DNA of 64,000 bases from Marinobacterium rhizophilum DSM 18822. GTDB taxonomy: Bacteria > Pseudomonadota > Gammaproteobacteria > Pseudomonadales > Balneatricaceae. Both the position numbers and the translations under genes were made by a program. The notes below the pieces were generated by a model that saw only the letters and a list, made by a program, of their open reading frames with translations, had not been told where the DNA came from and made no database searches. The stretch lies in NCBI RefSeq assembly GCF_000378045.1, contig NZ_KB899094.1:183128-247127 (forward strand), read 5' to 3'. Shown piece by piece: positions 17,540 through 25,853 of the stretch. The number at the start of each line of letters is the position of its first letter. Position 1 is the first letter of the stretch.

Positions 17540-19055
17540 GGATGGACTCTCCAGAAAAGGCTTTGCGGCGCAGCAGGGCGGACGGACGGTAGCGTGTCTC
17601 GCCATAGCTCTGTTGCAGGTGGGTCAGGGTGCGATGAATGTATGCCAGGCCCACCTGTTCGGCCCAGGCCAAGGGCCCTGCCGGGTAGTTGACGCCAAAC
17701 TGCATGGCCGTATCGGCGTCACGGGCGCTGCAAACCCCCTGCAGCACGGCATCGCAGGCTTCGTTGGCCAGCATTGCGACGGTGCGAAGCACGGCGAGGC
17801 CGGGCGTATCATCGAGTCTGGAGGTCTGAATGCCGGCGGCCGCGAGCAGGGCCGCAACCGGCGCCAGCGCATCGGCGTTGGCCTGATCGGCCAGGCTCAG
17901 TGCCAGGCGGCGGCACTGGCGGTAGTCCAGCGCCAGGTCAAACAGCACCAGGTTGTTGATACCCTCGGTGGCTGCACGCTCGGTGGCCATGCGGCCATCG
18001 CTGAGCATCAGTACGCTGTCTGCGATGCGGATCAGGCCCGGGCCATCGCGGCGGATCACGTTGATGCCGCTGTCCTGAAGACGCGTAACCAGGCCGTCGG
18101 CCGGCCCGAGACTGCCCTCGACGACGATGCTGTCCACCGCCGTCTGGTCGCCGGCGCTGAGCGTGGCCGGTTCCGCGCGCGGCGCATCCGCAGCGTAGTC
18201 ATAGAAACCGCGGCCGCTCTTGCGTCCGAGCCGGCCGCCTTCCACGAGCGCCTGCTGGGTCAGCGACGGCGTAAAGCGGTTATCGCCGTAATAGGCATCG
18301 AATACCGAGCGGGTCACGGCGTAGTTGACGTCGTGTCCAATCAGATCCATCAGTTCAAAGGGACCCATGCGAAAGCCGCCGGCATCACGCATTAGCGCAT
18401 CCAGGGTGGCGCTGTCGGCAGCGCCTTCTTCCAGCAGGCGCAGGCCTTCGGCGTAGAAGGGGCGGGCCAGGCGGTTGACGATAAAGCCCGGCGTGGATTT
18501 GGCATGCACTGCCTTCTTGCCCCAGGCGCCGGCGGTTGCCAGCAGGCAGTCGGCGATGGCCGGGTCCGTATCGAGTCCGGAGATCACTTCCACCAATTTC
18601 ATCACCGGTGCGGGGTTGAAGAAATGCAGCCCGGCCAGATTCTGTGGCCGCTGCAGCCCCGCCGCGATGGAGGTGATGGAAATCGACGAGGTGTTGCTGG
18701 CCAGAATGCAGTCGGTGCTGCAGATGGCCTCGACCTGCGCCAGGACCTGCTGCTTGATGGCGAGGTTCTCAAGGATGGCCTCGATCACCAGGGTGGCCGG
18801 TGCCAGTTCGCTCAGTTCGGTGGCGGCGCTCAGTCGTGCCAGCAGTGCCTCGCGGTCATTGGTGTCCAGCTTGCCGCGCTCAACCAGGCGTCCGAGGCCT
18901 TTGGCAATGCCGGCGATACCCGCCTCTGCGGCGCCCGGGGCCTTGTCATAGATTATCACCGGGTGGCCCGCGCTGGCGGCGACCTGGGCAATACCGGCGC
19001 CCATGGCGCCGGCGCCGATCACCGCCACGGTATGCCCTGTGTTCAATGCATGCAT
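17532..19055 (-). CDS. paaH: 3-hydroxyadipyl-CoA dehydrogenase
   Basis: 507 residues from ATG 19055 with GAGGAG upstream; a TTG at 19073 would place the ribosome-binding site inside the gene. Rossmann motif GAGAMGAGIAQVAASAG lies near residue 15, the 3HCDH catalytic His region is LAGLHFFNPAPVMKLVE, and a second 3HCDH C-terminal module begins near residue 300, as in long PaaH/PaaC proteins. It oxidises 3-hydroxyadipyl-CoA with NAD. Confidence 0.95.
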   Translation of the reverse strand: MHALNTGHTVAVIGAGAMGAGIAQVAASAGHPVIIYDKAPGAAEAGIAGIAKGLGRLVERGKLDTNDREALLARLSAATELSELAPATLVIEAILENLAIKQQVLAQVEAICSTDCILASNTSSISITSIAAGLQRPQNLAGLHFFNPAPVMKLVEVISGLDTDPAIADCLLATAGAWGKKAVHAKSTPGFIVNRLARPFYAEGLRLLEEGAADSATLDALMRDAGGFRMGPFELMDLIGHDVNYAVTRSVFDAYYGDNRFTPSLTQQALVEGGRLGRKSGRGFYDYAADAPRAEPATLSAGDQTAVDSIVVEGSLGPADGLVTRLQDSGINVIRRDGPGLIRIADSVLMLSDGRMATERAATEGINNLVLFDLALDYRQCRRLALSLADQANADALAPVAALLAAAGIQTSRLDDTPGLAVLRTVAMLANEACDAVLQGVCSARDADTAMQFGVNYPAGPLAWAEQVGLAYIHRTLTHLQQSYGETRYRPSALLRRKAFSGESIHD

Positions 19056-19091
19056 CGCTGGATCTCCTCTCAATGGATGCTTAATGGACGC

Positions 19092-19883
19092 TCAGTGACC
19101 GCTGAAGGTGGGGCGGCGTTTGGCCATGAAGGCGGCGACGCCTTCGCGGTAGTCGTCGGTACGCCCGGCCAGGCGCTGCAGGTCCCGCTCCAGGTCCAGT
19201 TGCGCATCCAGGCTGTTGGTGCTGCTGGCATTGAGGGCGCGCTTGATCATCGACAGGCCCTGGGTCGGCTGGGTGGCAAGATGGCGGGCGCAGGCCAGCG
19301 CCGTTTCATGCAGGTCGCCGTCATCCACGCAGGACCAGATCATGCCCCACTGGGCGGCCTGTTCGGCGCTGATCTTGTCGCCCAGCATGGCCAGGGCCGT
19401 TGCCCGGGCCTGGCCGACGAGGCGCGGCAGGGTCCAGGTGCCGCCGGAATCCGGCAGCAGGCCGATCTTGCAGAAGGCCTGGATAAAGCTGGCTGAGCGT
19501 GCTGCAAAGACGATGTCGCAGGCCAGGGCAATATTGGCGCCGGCGCCGGCGGCCACGCCGTTGACGGCACAGATGACCGGCGCCGGAAAGCTGCGCAGCG
19601 CACGGATCATCGGGTTGTAGTAGTGCTCGATGGAGAGACCGAGGTCGGGCCTTTCGCTGCCCGGTGCCACATTGCGGTCCGACAGGTCCTGGCCGGCGCA
19701 AAAGCCGCGACCATTACCGGTGATCATCAGGCAGCGCACCGCGGGATCCCTGCGGGCACTCTTCAGGGCGTCGCGCACTTCTTCATGCATGTCGCTGTTA
19801 AAGCTGTTGAGGCTGGCGGGGCGGTTCAGGGTCAGCAAGGCAACCCCGTGCTCGACGCTGTATTCAATATGCTGGTAAGCCAT
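19092..19883 (-). CDS. paaG: 1,2-epoxyphenylacetyl-CoA isomerase
   Basis: 263 residues of crotonase fold. The sequence GFCAGQDLSDRN (oxyanion hole) and the helix with LLPDSGGTWTLPRLVG are typical of PaaG, which converts the epoxide to oxepin-CoA and also isomerises later dienoyl-CoAs. Its first codons and upstream region are repeated twice more directly upstream (see 19861-20165). A GAGGA site precedes ATG 19883. Confidence 0.95.
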   Translation of the reverse strand: MAYQHIEYSVEHGVALLTLNRPASLNSFNSDMHEEVRDALKSARRDPAVRCLMITGNGRGFCAGQDLSDRNVAPGSERPDLGLSIEHYYNPMIRALRSFPAPVICAVNGVAAGAGANIALACDIVFAARSASFIQAFCKIGLLPDSGGTWTLPRLVGQARATALAMLGDKISAEQAAQWGMIWSCVDDGDLHETALACARHLATQPTQGLSMIKRALNASSTNSLDAQLDLERDLQRLAGRTDDYREGVAAFMAKRRPTFSGH

Positions 19884-19956
19884 GAACGGTGATTCCTCGG
19901 CGATTATTGTTGGTTGCGGGCGCTGGATCAGCTGCGGCTATCGGGGCGGTTCAGGA

Positions 19957-20016
19957 TCAGCAGTGCGGCACTCCACACACCTGCTCGACGCTGTATTCAA
20001 TATGCTGGTAAGCCAT
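19957..20016 (-). pseudogene. paaG leader copy 2, 19-residue ORF
   Basis: Copy 2 of the repeated paaG start reads MAYQHIEYSVEQVCGVPHC and stops; the first eleven residues are identical to PaaG. It keeps the same ribosome-binding region as paaG, so it may be translated. It is either a decaying duplication or a leader peptide. Confidence 0.6.
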
Positions 20017-20060
20017 GAACGGTGATTCCTCGGCGATTATTGTTGGTTGCAGGCGCTGGA

Positions 20061-20150
20061 TCAGCTGCGGCTATCGGGGCGGTTCAGGGTCAGCAGTGCG
20101 GCACTCCACACAACCTGCTCGACGCTGTATTCAATATGCTGATAAGCCAT
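20061..20150 (-). pseudogene. paaG leader copy 3, 29-residue ORF
   Basis: Copy 3 reads MAYQHIEYSVEQVVWSAALL followed by TLNRPDSRS and a stop. It therefore keeps PaaG-like sequence through LLTLNRP before diverging. It lies 44 bp after the paaF stop and is the first of the three starts met by a ribosome on the paaF-paaG message. Confidence 0.6.
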
Positions 20151-20194
20151 TAGCGGTGCTCTCTCGGCGATTATTGTTGGATTCGGTTGCTGCA

Positions 20195-20968
20195 TCAGTG
20201 TCCGTGATAGGTCGGTGTGCGCTTTTCGAGAAAGGCGCTGATGCCCTCGTCGCGATCATCCGTGGCCGCCAGCAGGCAGAATGCCTTGCGCTCATAGGCC
20301 AGGCCGCCGCTGAGATGCGTTTCCTGCGCCCGGGCCAGTACGTCCTTGGCCTGTTGCAAGGCAATGGGGGCTTTGGCGGCCAGGGTGTCGGCCAGTGCAA
20401 GGGCCCGCTCCAGGGTCAGTTCGGGTTCGGTGATTTCGCTGACAAGACCGGCCTGCAGGGCCCGTTCGGCACTGATGGGCTCGCCGGTCATGACCATCTG
20501 GGAGGCCAGGGCCTTGCCCAGGGCGCGGATCAGGCGCTGGGTGCCGCCGGCGCCTGGAATGATGCCCAGATTGATTTCCGGCTGGCCGAACAACGCGGTG
20601 CGCCCGGCCACGATAATGTCAGCCTGCATGACCAGTTCACATCCGCCGCCCAGGGCAAAGCCGTTCACGGCCGCGATCAGCGGCTTGGGGAAAGCGGCGA
20701 TGCGGGCCCAGTGGGCGACGCGGGCATCCTGCAGCACACCCACGGCATTGAGCGCTGCCATTTCCTTTACGTCGGCACCGGCGGCAAAGGCGCGGTCGTT
20801 GCCGGTGATCACCACGGCCCGCACCCGGCTGTCAGTAGCGCTCTTGTCCAGCAGGGTCGCCAGTTCACCCAACAGCGCGGTGTTGAGTGCGTTCAGTGCC
20901 TCGGGCCGGTTCAGCCGGATGAGCAGAACGCCGTCGGCGGGCGTCTCGGCAAGCAGGAATTTCAGCAT
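20195..20968 (-). CDS. paaF: 2,3-dehydroadipyl-CoA hydratase
   Basis: 257 residues of crotonase fold with both catalytic Glu regions (NGFALGGGCELVMQAD near residue 105, and GQPEINLGIIPGAGGTQRL near 130) and the oxyanion loop AFAAGADVKEM. It hydrates 2,3-dehydroadipyl-CoA. It is the first gene of the paaFGHIJK operon; a candidate PaaX operator lies about 85-120 bp upstream of its start. Confidence 0.94.
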   Translation of the reverse strand: MLKFLLAETPADGVLLIRLNRPEALNALNTALLGELATLLDKSATDSRVRAVVITGNDRAFAAGADVKEMAALNAVGVLQDARVAHWARIAAFPKPLIAAVNGFALGGGCELVMQADIIVAGRTALFGQPEINLGIIPGAGGTQRLIRALGKALASQMVMTGEPISAERALQAGLVSEITEPELTLERALALADTLAAKAPIALQQAKDVLARAQETHLSGGLAYERKAFCLLAATDDRDEGISAFLEKRTPTYHGH

Positions 20969-21051
20969 GGGCCTCTCTCGTCATCTGTCTGCCCGTAGGG
21001 CGATCTGGGTGGGCAGTTGTTACCTGAGGTGATCAGGATAACGCTCAAAGA

Positions 21052-21088
21052 GATACGAATAAATAGAAATATATAAAATTTTTGTGTC
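21052..21088 (-). promoter_or_regulatory. Candidate PaaX operator upstream of paaF
   Basis: GATACGAA (21052-21059) and TTTGTGTC (21081-21088) repeat the paaA half-sites GACACGAA and AATGTGTC with the identical 30-bp offset and a similarly A-rich middle. On the minus strand the first half reads TTATTCGTATC, close to the E. coli PaaX core TGATTCGYG. Confidence 0.6.
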
Positions 21089-21307
21089 TTTTGTTCATTC
21101 CGGTGGCGCATATCAAGGACTGATTTGCTGTTCTTCATGGTCCTGTTCAGGGGGGATGAGACGCCGGTTCAGGGTAGCGAATAGCCATATAAGGTACTGT
21201 ATTCACTTGTTTTAAGGACTTTTTTTACGGCGACTGCCCAAGTCCTGGTCCGGCTTCGAATGCGGGTTGCATCAAGGTGTGACTTTTTTATGTTACCAAA
21301 TATAACT

Positions 21308-21343
21308 TTGACAAATAAAAAGCGTGTGATTAGGATTCGGGTA
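21308..21343 (+). promoter_or_regulatory. Probable paaN promoter
   Basis: TTGACA (21308-21313) is followed after 17 bp by TAGGAT (21331-21336). GATTCGGGTAT overlapping the -10 resembles a PaaX half-site. The remaining part of the 496-bp gap between paaF and paaN is AT-rich and I see no gene in it. Confidence 0.5.
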
Positions 21344-21464
21344 TTGCAGATCGGGGCGGCGACGGGGTCGCTGTTCCGTACCGGGGTCGCGTTGTTGCGG
21401 CCACGTCCGGGGCGTGGTGCTGATTGCAGCGCCCGTTGAAGGCCATTCACAGGAGAAACGGTAT

Positions 21465-23153
21465 ATGTCCAAGGCTCAGGTTTTTTACGAGGCGCACCAA
21501 GGCACGCTGGAACAGGCCGTCGCGGCCAACCGGTCGCGGGAGTTCTGGTCACCCTATCCGGAAGCCGCCAGCGGGCGCATCTACGGTGAAACCGCCAATG
21601 TTGATGGCCGCGCGTGCTTTGATGGTTATCTGGGTACCCATTTTGAGCTGGCGGTGCCGGCCGTGGCGCAGCAGGTGGGTGAAGAAGAATCCCCCTATGG
21701 CCTGGCGCTGGATATCCGTTACGACCGTCCGGATACCGAGGCGCTGATCGCCCGCATGCAGGCCGCGATGCCGGCCTGGCGCGATGCCGGGCCCGAGGCG
21801 CGTGCCGGGGTCTGCCTGGAAATACTGGATCGTCTGAACAAGCGCAGCTTTGAAATGGCCTATGCGGTCATGCATACCACCGGTCAGGGTTTCATGATGG
21901 CGTTCCAGGCCGGCGGCCCCCATGCACAGGATCGCGGTCTGGAGGCGGTGGCCCGCGCCTTCAGTGAAATGCAGCAGGTGCCGCACCGCGCCAGCTGGGT
22001 GAAGCCCCAGGGCAAGCATCCGGCGCTGGCGATGGAAAAGACCTTTCGCGTGGTGCCAAAGGGCATCAGCCTGGTTGTGGCCTGCGCCACCTTCCCGACC
22101 TGGAACACCTATCCTGGCCTGTTCGCCAGCCTGGTGACCGGCAATCCGGTGATCGTCAAGCCGCATCCCGGTGCCATGCTGCCGGTAGCCATCAGCGTGC
22201 AGATTGCCCAGCAGGTGCTGACCGAAGCCGGATATGACCCTTGTCTGGTGTCCATGGTGCCGGACAGCAAGGCTCAGCCAATCACCAAGGAACTGGCGCA
22301 GCATTCTGCCGTGCGGCTGATCGATTTCACCGGCTCTTCCGCGTTCGGCAACTGGCTGGAGCAAAACTGCCCCCAGGCCGAGGTCTTTACCGAGAAGTCC
22401 GGCGTCAACACCATCATCATCGACAGCGTCCAGAGCATGAAGGCGGTGGCACGCAACCTGACCTTCACGCTGAGCCTCTATTCCGGCCAGATGTGCACCA
22501 CCCCCCAGGCGATCTATATTCCGCGCGATGGCATCGAGACCGCTGACGGGCGCCTGAGCTTTGATGAGGTAGCCGAGGCCCTGGCCGGCGGCATCGCCAA
22601 ATTCACAGACAATACCGAGGTGGCCGTCAACGTGCTGGGCGCCATCCAGAGCACCGATACGCAGGCTCGCATCGACGACTGCGCGAACCTTGGCGAAGTG
22701 GCCCTGGCCAGCCGGGCGCTCGAGCATCCGGAATTCCCGCATGCGCGTATCCGCACGCCCATGCTGCTGAAGGTTGATGCCTCCGATATCGACACTTACG
22801 GCGAAGAGCGCTTTGGGCCCATCACCTTCCTGATTGCCACCGATAGCACGGCGCATAGTCTGGAGCTTGCACGAAAGGTGATCAGCGAGAAGGGCGCCAT
22901 CACCCTGGGCGTTTATTCAACTTCTGAGGCGGTGCTGGACCAGGTCGACGCACTGGCGCTGGACGTCAAGGTGGCGCTGTCGTGCAACCTGACCGGTGGT
23001 GTCTTCGTGAACCAGTCGGCCGCGTTCAGCGACTTTCATGCCACCGGCGGCAATCCTGCGGCCAACGCCAGCCTGACCGACGGCGCCTTCGTCAGTCGCC
23101 GTTTTGTGGTGGTGCAGAGCCGCCGCGATGTGCCGCCTCCGGCCGAGGCGTAA
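21465..23153 (+). CDS. paaN: Phenylacetate degradation aldehyde dehydrogenase PaaN
   Basis: 562 residues from ATG 21465 with AGGAG upstream. It is an aldehyde dehydrogenase of the PaaN type: the substrate-entry/NAD region is SLVVACATFPTWNTYPG near residue 200, the Glu region is EVFTEKSGVNTIII, and the catalytic Cys is in SLYSGQMCTTPQ near 345. The roughly 130-residue MaoC hydratase domain found at the end of E. coli PaaZ is absent. It should oxidise the ring-opened semialdehyde-CoA, while hydrolytic ring opening needs a separate enzyme. Confidence 0.9.
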   Translation: MSKAQVFYEAHQGTLEQAVAANRSREFWSPYPEAASGRIYGETANVDGRACFDGYLGTHFELAVPAVAQQVGEEESPYGLALDIRYDRPDTEALIARMQAAMPAWRDAGPEARAGVCLEILDRLNKRSFEMAYAVMHTTGQGFMMAFQAGGPHAQDRGLEAVARAFSEMQQVPHRASWVKPQGKHPALAMEKTFRVVPKGISLVVACATFPTWNTYPGLFASLVTGNPVIVKPHPGAMLPVAISVQIAQQVLTEAGYDPCLVSMVPDSKAQPITKELAQHSAVRLIDFTGSSAFGNWLEQNCPQAEVFTEKSGVNTIIIDSVQSMKAVARNLTFTLSLYSGQMCTTPQAIYIPRDGIETADGRLSFDEVAEALAGGIAKFTDNTEVAVNVLGAIQSTDTQARIDDCANLGEVALASRALEHPEFPHARIRTPMLLKVDASDIDTYGEERFGPITFLIATDSTAHSLELARKVISEKGAITLGVYSTSEAVLDQVDALALDVKVALSCNLTGGVFVNQSAAFSDFHATGGNPAANASLTDGAFVSRRFVVVQSRRDVPPPAEA

Positions 23154-23231
23154 ATGCTGTTGCGTCTTGCGGTGCCTCGCGGGTGCTGAAGGCGCGGCAC
23201 CTGTACAACTCAACGCCCGGAGTACGTGGAT

Positions 23232-23825
23232 ATGCCCGTTTATCGAATCGACGGTGTGACACCGGTGATTGATCCCAGCGCCTATGTGCATCCCACGGCG
23301 GTGCTGATCGGCGATGTGATAATTGGCCCCGGTTGTTACGTGGGTCCCAATGCCAGCCTTCGCGGCGACTTCGGTCGCCTGGTGATGGAGGCGGGCGCCA
23401 ATGTGCAGGACAACTGCGTGATGCACGGTTTTCCGGGCACCGATACCGTGGTTGAAGTGGACGGTCATGTGGGACACGGCGCCATCCTGCACGGCTGCCG
23501 GGTGGGGCGAAATGCACTGGTGGGCATGAACGCGGTGGTGATGGACGGTGCGCACATTGGCGCCGAATCCATCGTGGCCGCCAATGCCTTCGTCAAGGCC
23601 GGGTTTGACTGTCCGCCGCGCTCCATGCTGGTGGGCTCGCCGGCGCAGATCAGGCGAATGCTTAGCACTGAGGAAGTGCAGTGGAAGAGCGAGGGCACCG
23701 CTGAATACCATCGCTTGACGCGCCGTTGCCTGGCCAGCATGGAGCTGTGCGAGGCCCAGACCGAGGTGGAGCCCGACAGGCCCCGGTGTGATGCGGGTGC
23801 CGCCAAACCCAAATATCAGTCCTGA
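23232..23825 (+). CDS. paaY: PaaY, hexapeptide-repeat thioesterase / carbonic-anhydrase-like
   Basis: 197 residues from ATG 23232, which has GGAG 10 nt upstream. Left-handed beta-helix hexapeptide repeats run from about residue 10 to 150 ([20 protein letters not shown] and following), with His residues placed as in gamma-class carbonic anhydrases ([20 protein letters not shown]). PaaY hydrolyses dead-end CoA thioesters in the pathway. The last 25 residues are a polar tail. Confidence 0.93.
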   Translation: MPVYRIDGVTPVIDPSAYVHPTAVLIGDVIIGPGCYVGPNASLRGDFGRLVMEAGANVQDNCVMHGFPGTDTVVEVDGHVGHGAILHGCRVGRNALVGMNAVVMDGAHIGAESIVAANAFVKAGFDCPPRSMLVGSPAQIRRMLSTEEVQWKSEGTAEYHRLTRRCLASMELCEAQTEVEPDRPRCDAGAAKPKYQS

Positions 23826-23875
23826 AAAGCATCAGTCCTGAACCGGACGGACGACCTACAGAGTGAATCAATAAC

Positions 23876-24661
23876 ATGAGCTATGAGCTGATCCAGGTTG
23901 AAATCCACGGCGCGGTGGGGCTGATCCGGCTGCACCGGCCGGAGGTCATGAACGCGCTGTCGGTGGCCCTGATCAATGAGGTCGGGCAGGCCATGCTGGC
24001 GCTGGAGCAGGACGAGACCATTGGCGCCATGGTGCTTAGCGGCGGAGAGAAGGTCTTTGCCGCCGGCGCCGATCTCAAGGAAATGCAGGCCAAGGATTTT
24101 GCCGAACTCTACCTGAGCGATTTCCCGCAGCTGCCGGGATCGGGCTGGGAAAGGCTGGAGCGTCGCCGCAAGCCGGTGATCGCGGCGGTATCCGGCTATG
24201 CCCTGGGCGGTGGCTGCGAGATGGCCATGGCCTGCGACTTCATTCTGGCCAGCGACACGGCGCGTTTCGGGCAGCCGGAAATCAGCGTCGGTACCCTGCC
24301 GGGCGCCGGCGGCACCCAGCGCCTGGCCCGGGCGGTGGGCAAGTCCAAGGCCATGGAAATGTGCCTGACCGGGCGCATGATGGATGCGCAGGAGGCCGAG
24401 CGGGTCGGGCTGGTCAGCCGCATCGTGCCGGTGGCAGAACTCGAGGCCGAGGCCATCAAGACCGCCGCGCGCATTGCCGCCATGTCCCGTCCCATTGCGA
24501 TGATGGTGAAGGAATCGGTGGATCAGGCGTTTGAGTCAGGACTCACGGCCGGCCTGCAGTTCGAGCGCCGTGCCTTTGCGTCCACCTTCAGTTTCGAGGA
24601 CCGAACCGAAGGCATGGCGGCCTTTGCCGAAAAACGCCGGCCGAGCTTTCGCAACCGCTGA
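23876..24661 (+). CDS. Enoyl-CoA hydratase/isomerase (third crotonase of the island)
   Basis: 261 residues. Crotonase motifs: VFAAGADLKEMQ, SGYALGGGCEMAMACD and GQPEISVGTLPGAGGTQRL with both acid/base Glu positions. It is closer to PaaF than PaaG in these motifs. It is co-directional with paaN-paaY (50 bp gap), so it is probably co-transcribed. It could be a second dehydroadipyl-CoA hydratase or act on ring-cleavage products; sequence alone does not decide. Confidence 0.88.
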   Translation: MSYELIQVEIHGAVGLIRLHRPEVMNALSVALINEVGQAMLALEQDETIGAMVLSGGEKVFAAGADLKEMQAKDFAELYLSDFPQLPGSGWERLERRRKPVIAAVSGYALGGGCEMAMACDFILASDTARFGQPEISVGTLPGAGGTQRLARAVGKSKAMEMCLTGRMMDAQEAERVGLVSRIVPVAELEAEAIKTAARIAAMSRPIAMMVKESVDQAFESGLTAGLQFERRAFASTFSFEDRTEGMAAFAEKRRPSFRNR

Positions 24662-24699
24662 TCCTGCGCTTGCTGATCCGGCTTTTATAGACCCGTGAA

Positions 24700-24724
24700 A
24701 CGGCGCCTTTAGGCGCTGTTTTTC
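24700..24724 (+). terminator. Rho-independent terminator after the crotonase gene
   Basis: An 8-bp stem ACGGCGCC/GGCGCTGT with TTTA loop is followed by a T-run at 24719-24723. It closes the paaN-paaY-crotonase transcript. The remaining sequence to 25000 shows no convincing gene. Confidence 0.85.
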
Positions 24725-25000
24725 GTTGCGTGTGTTACGGGCAGGGTGCCTCTGGCGAGTTTCACAAACTGATACAGGCTGTTACACAAAGCGCCAATCT
24801 GACGGTGGCTGTTTGGGTAGGATGAACGGTGTCCGGCCGCAGTGGCAGCGGGTTGGGGCGGTGGTTGGCGCAATGCGCAAGGGTTCAGTGTTTAGTCGAG
24901 TAGTTGTGGCTTGGTTGTTGCTGCAGCGTTGAACCGGCGGGCGTGTTCTGAGTGGCCGGCGCGAGAGAGCACTGCAACCGTTTCACGGGGGAAAATAATA

Positions 25001-25747
25001 ATGACGACTCAGGCGATAAACAAAACCATGGGGCTGCTGGACAAGCTCATGGATCATGGGGCCCTGGGGCTTGAGGAGCTACATATACTCAGTCAGTTGC
25101 CAAAGCCCACGGTCAAGCGGCTGCTGGACGATCTGGTCGGGCTTGGCTGGCTGTATCGGCACCTGGGCGACCGGCGCTACTGCCTGCTGAAACCCATGGC
25201 CGGCAATGAGCCGGAACATCGGCGCAGGCTGCTGGCCCAGCGCTTCGCGCCCTTGTTGCGCGAACTCCATGGCAGTACCGGCTTGTGTTCAGACATAGCG
25301 CTCGATCTGGGTGACGGGCGCGAAGTCATCGAGAGCAACTACGGTCTCAGTGGCGCAAGGCTCGCAACGCGCCATCTGATCGGGTTGCGTCCCAACCCGC
25401 AGGTGTCGGCCATTGGCCGGGCTTATGCGGCGCGCAGGGTGCGGAAGGCAGGAGCGCAAGACCGGTTGCGCGCCGACCTTGAGTGCGAACTGCGCCGCGG
25501 AATACATCGGCGAGTGCCGGGCATCTGGGAGCATTCCTTTCCGGCGCCCTATGACATTAGAGGCGTTGCCGTGCCGATACTGCGCAACGACACGGCCATC
25601 GGTGCCCTGAATCTGTACTGGGACGCGGCCCGGCATGGCGAGATTGGCATGGGGGATCGATATCAGGCGCAGCTGGAGTCGGCGGCGGCCCTGATTGCCG
25701 GGACGGTCGCTGGTGTTGATCCGGGTGCCGGGGTCGCCGCCAGTTGA
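25001..25747 (+). CDS. IclR-family transcriptional regulator
   Basis: 248 residues from ATG 25001, preceded by GGGGGAAAA. The N-terminal winged helix (about 5-65, LSQLPKPTVKRLLDDLVGLGWL) is followed by the IclR effector domain (IGLRPNPQVSAIGRAYAA near 125, then IRGVAVPILRNDTAIGALNLYW). Overall it resembles MhpR-like regulators of aromatic hydroxylase genes. The hydroxylase at 26947 is a likely target; the effector is unknown. Confidence 0.85.
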   Translation: MTTQAINKTMGLLDKLMDHGALGLEELHILSQLPKPTVKRLLDDLVGLGWLYRHLGDRRYCLLKPMAGNEPEHRRRLLAQRFAPLLRELHGSTGLCSDIALDLGDGREVIESNYGLSGARLATRHLIGLRPNPQVSAIGRAYAARRVRKAGAQDRLRADLECELRRGIHRRVPGIWEHSFPAPYDIRGVAVPILRNDTAIGALNLYWDAARHGEIGMGDRYQAQLESAAALIAGTVAGVDPGAGVAAS

Positions 25748-25853
25748 AACCGGATTGATGCTAATACGGAATAAATATGGCAGCCTTGCGCTGTGTGCCG
25801 GCAATCGATGCCGGTTGATAATGCCGGTCGTTAATGGGCAAGCGGGGTGAGTG

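Larger units (their letters stand above)
19850..20180. repeat. Tandem triplication of the paaG 5' end
   Basis: The segment holding the paaG ribosome-binding site and first codons occurs three times. The marker TATTCAATATGCTGGTAAGC starts at 19861, 19994 and (one change) 20128, a period of 133-134 bp. Each copy carries CTCGGCGATTATTGTTGG upstream, the GAGG region and the start codon. The repeat extends about 25 codons into paaG (LLTLNRP is recognisable in copy 3). Copy 2 and copy 3 differ from each other at only a few positions. Confidence 0.95.

Noticed and set aside
19851..20180. The paaG repeats as a CRISPR-like or REP array
   Set aside because: The unit is about 133 bp with no variable spacers, and it contains the paaG ribosome-binding site and first codons, so it is a tandem gene-start duplication.
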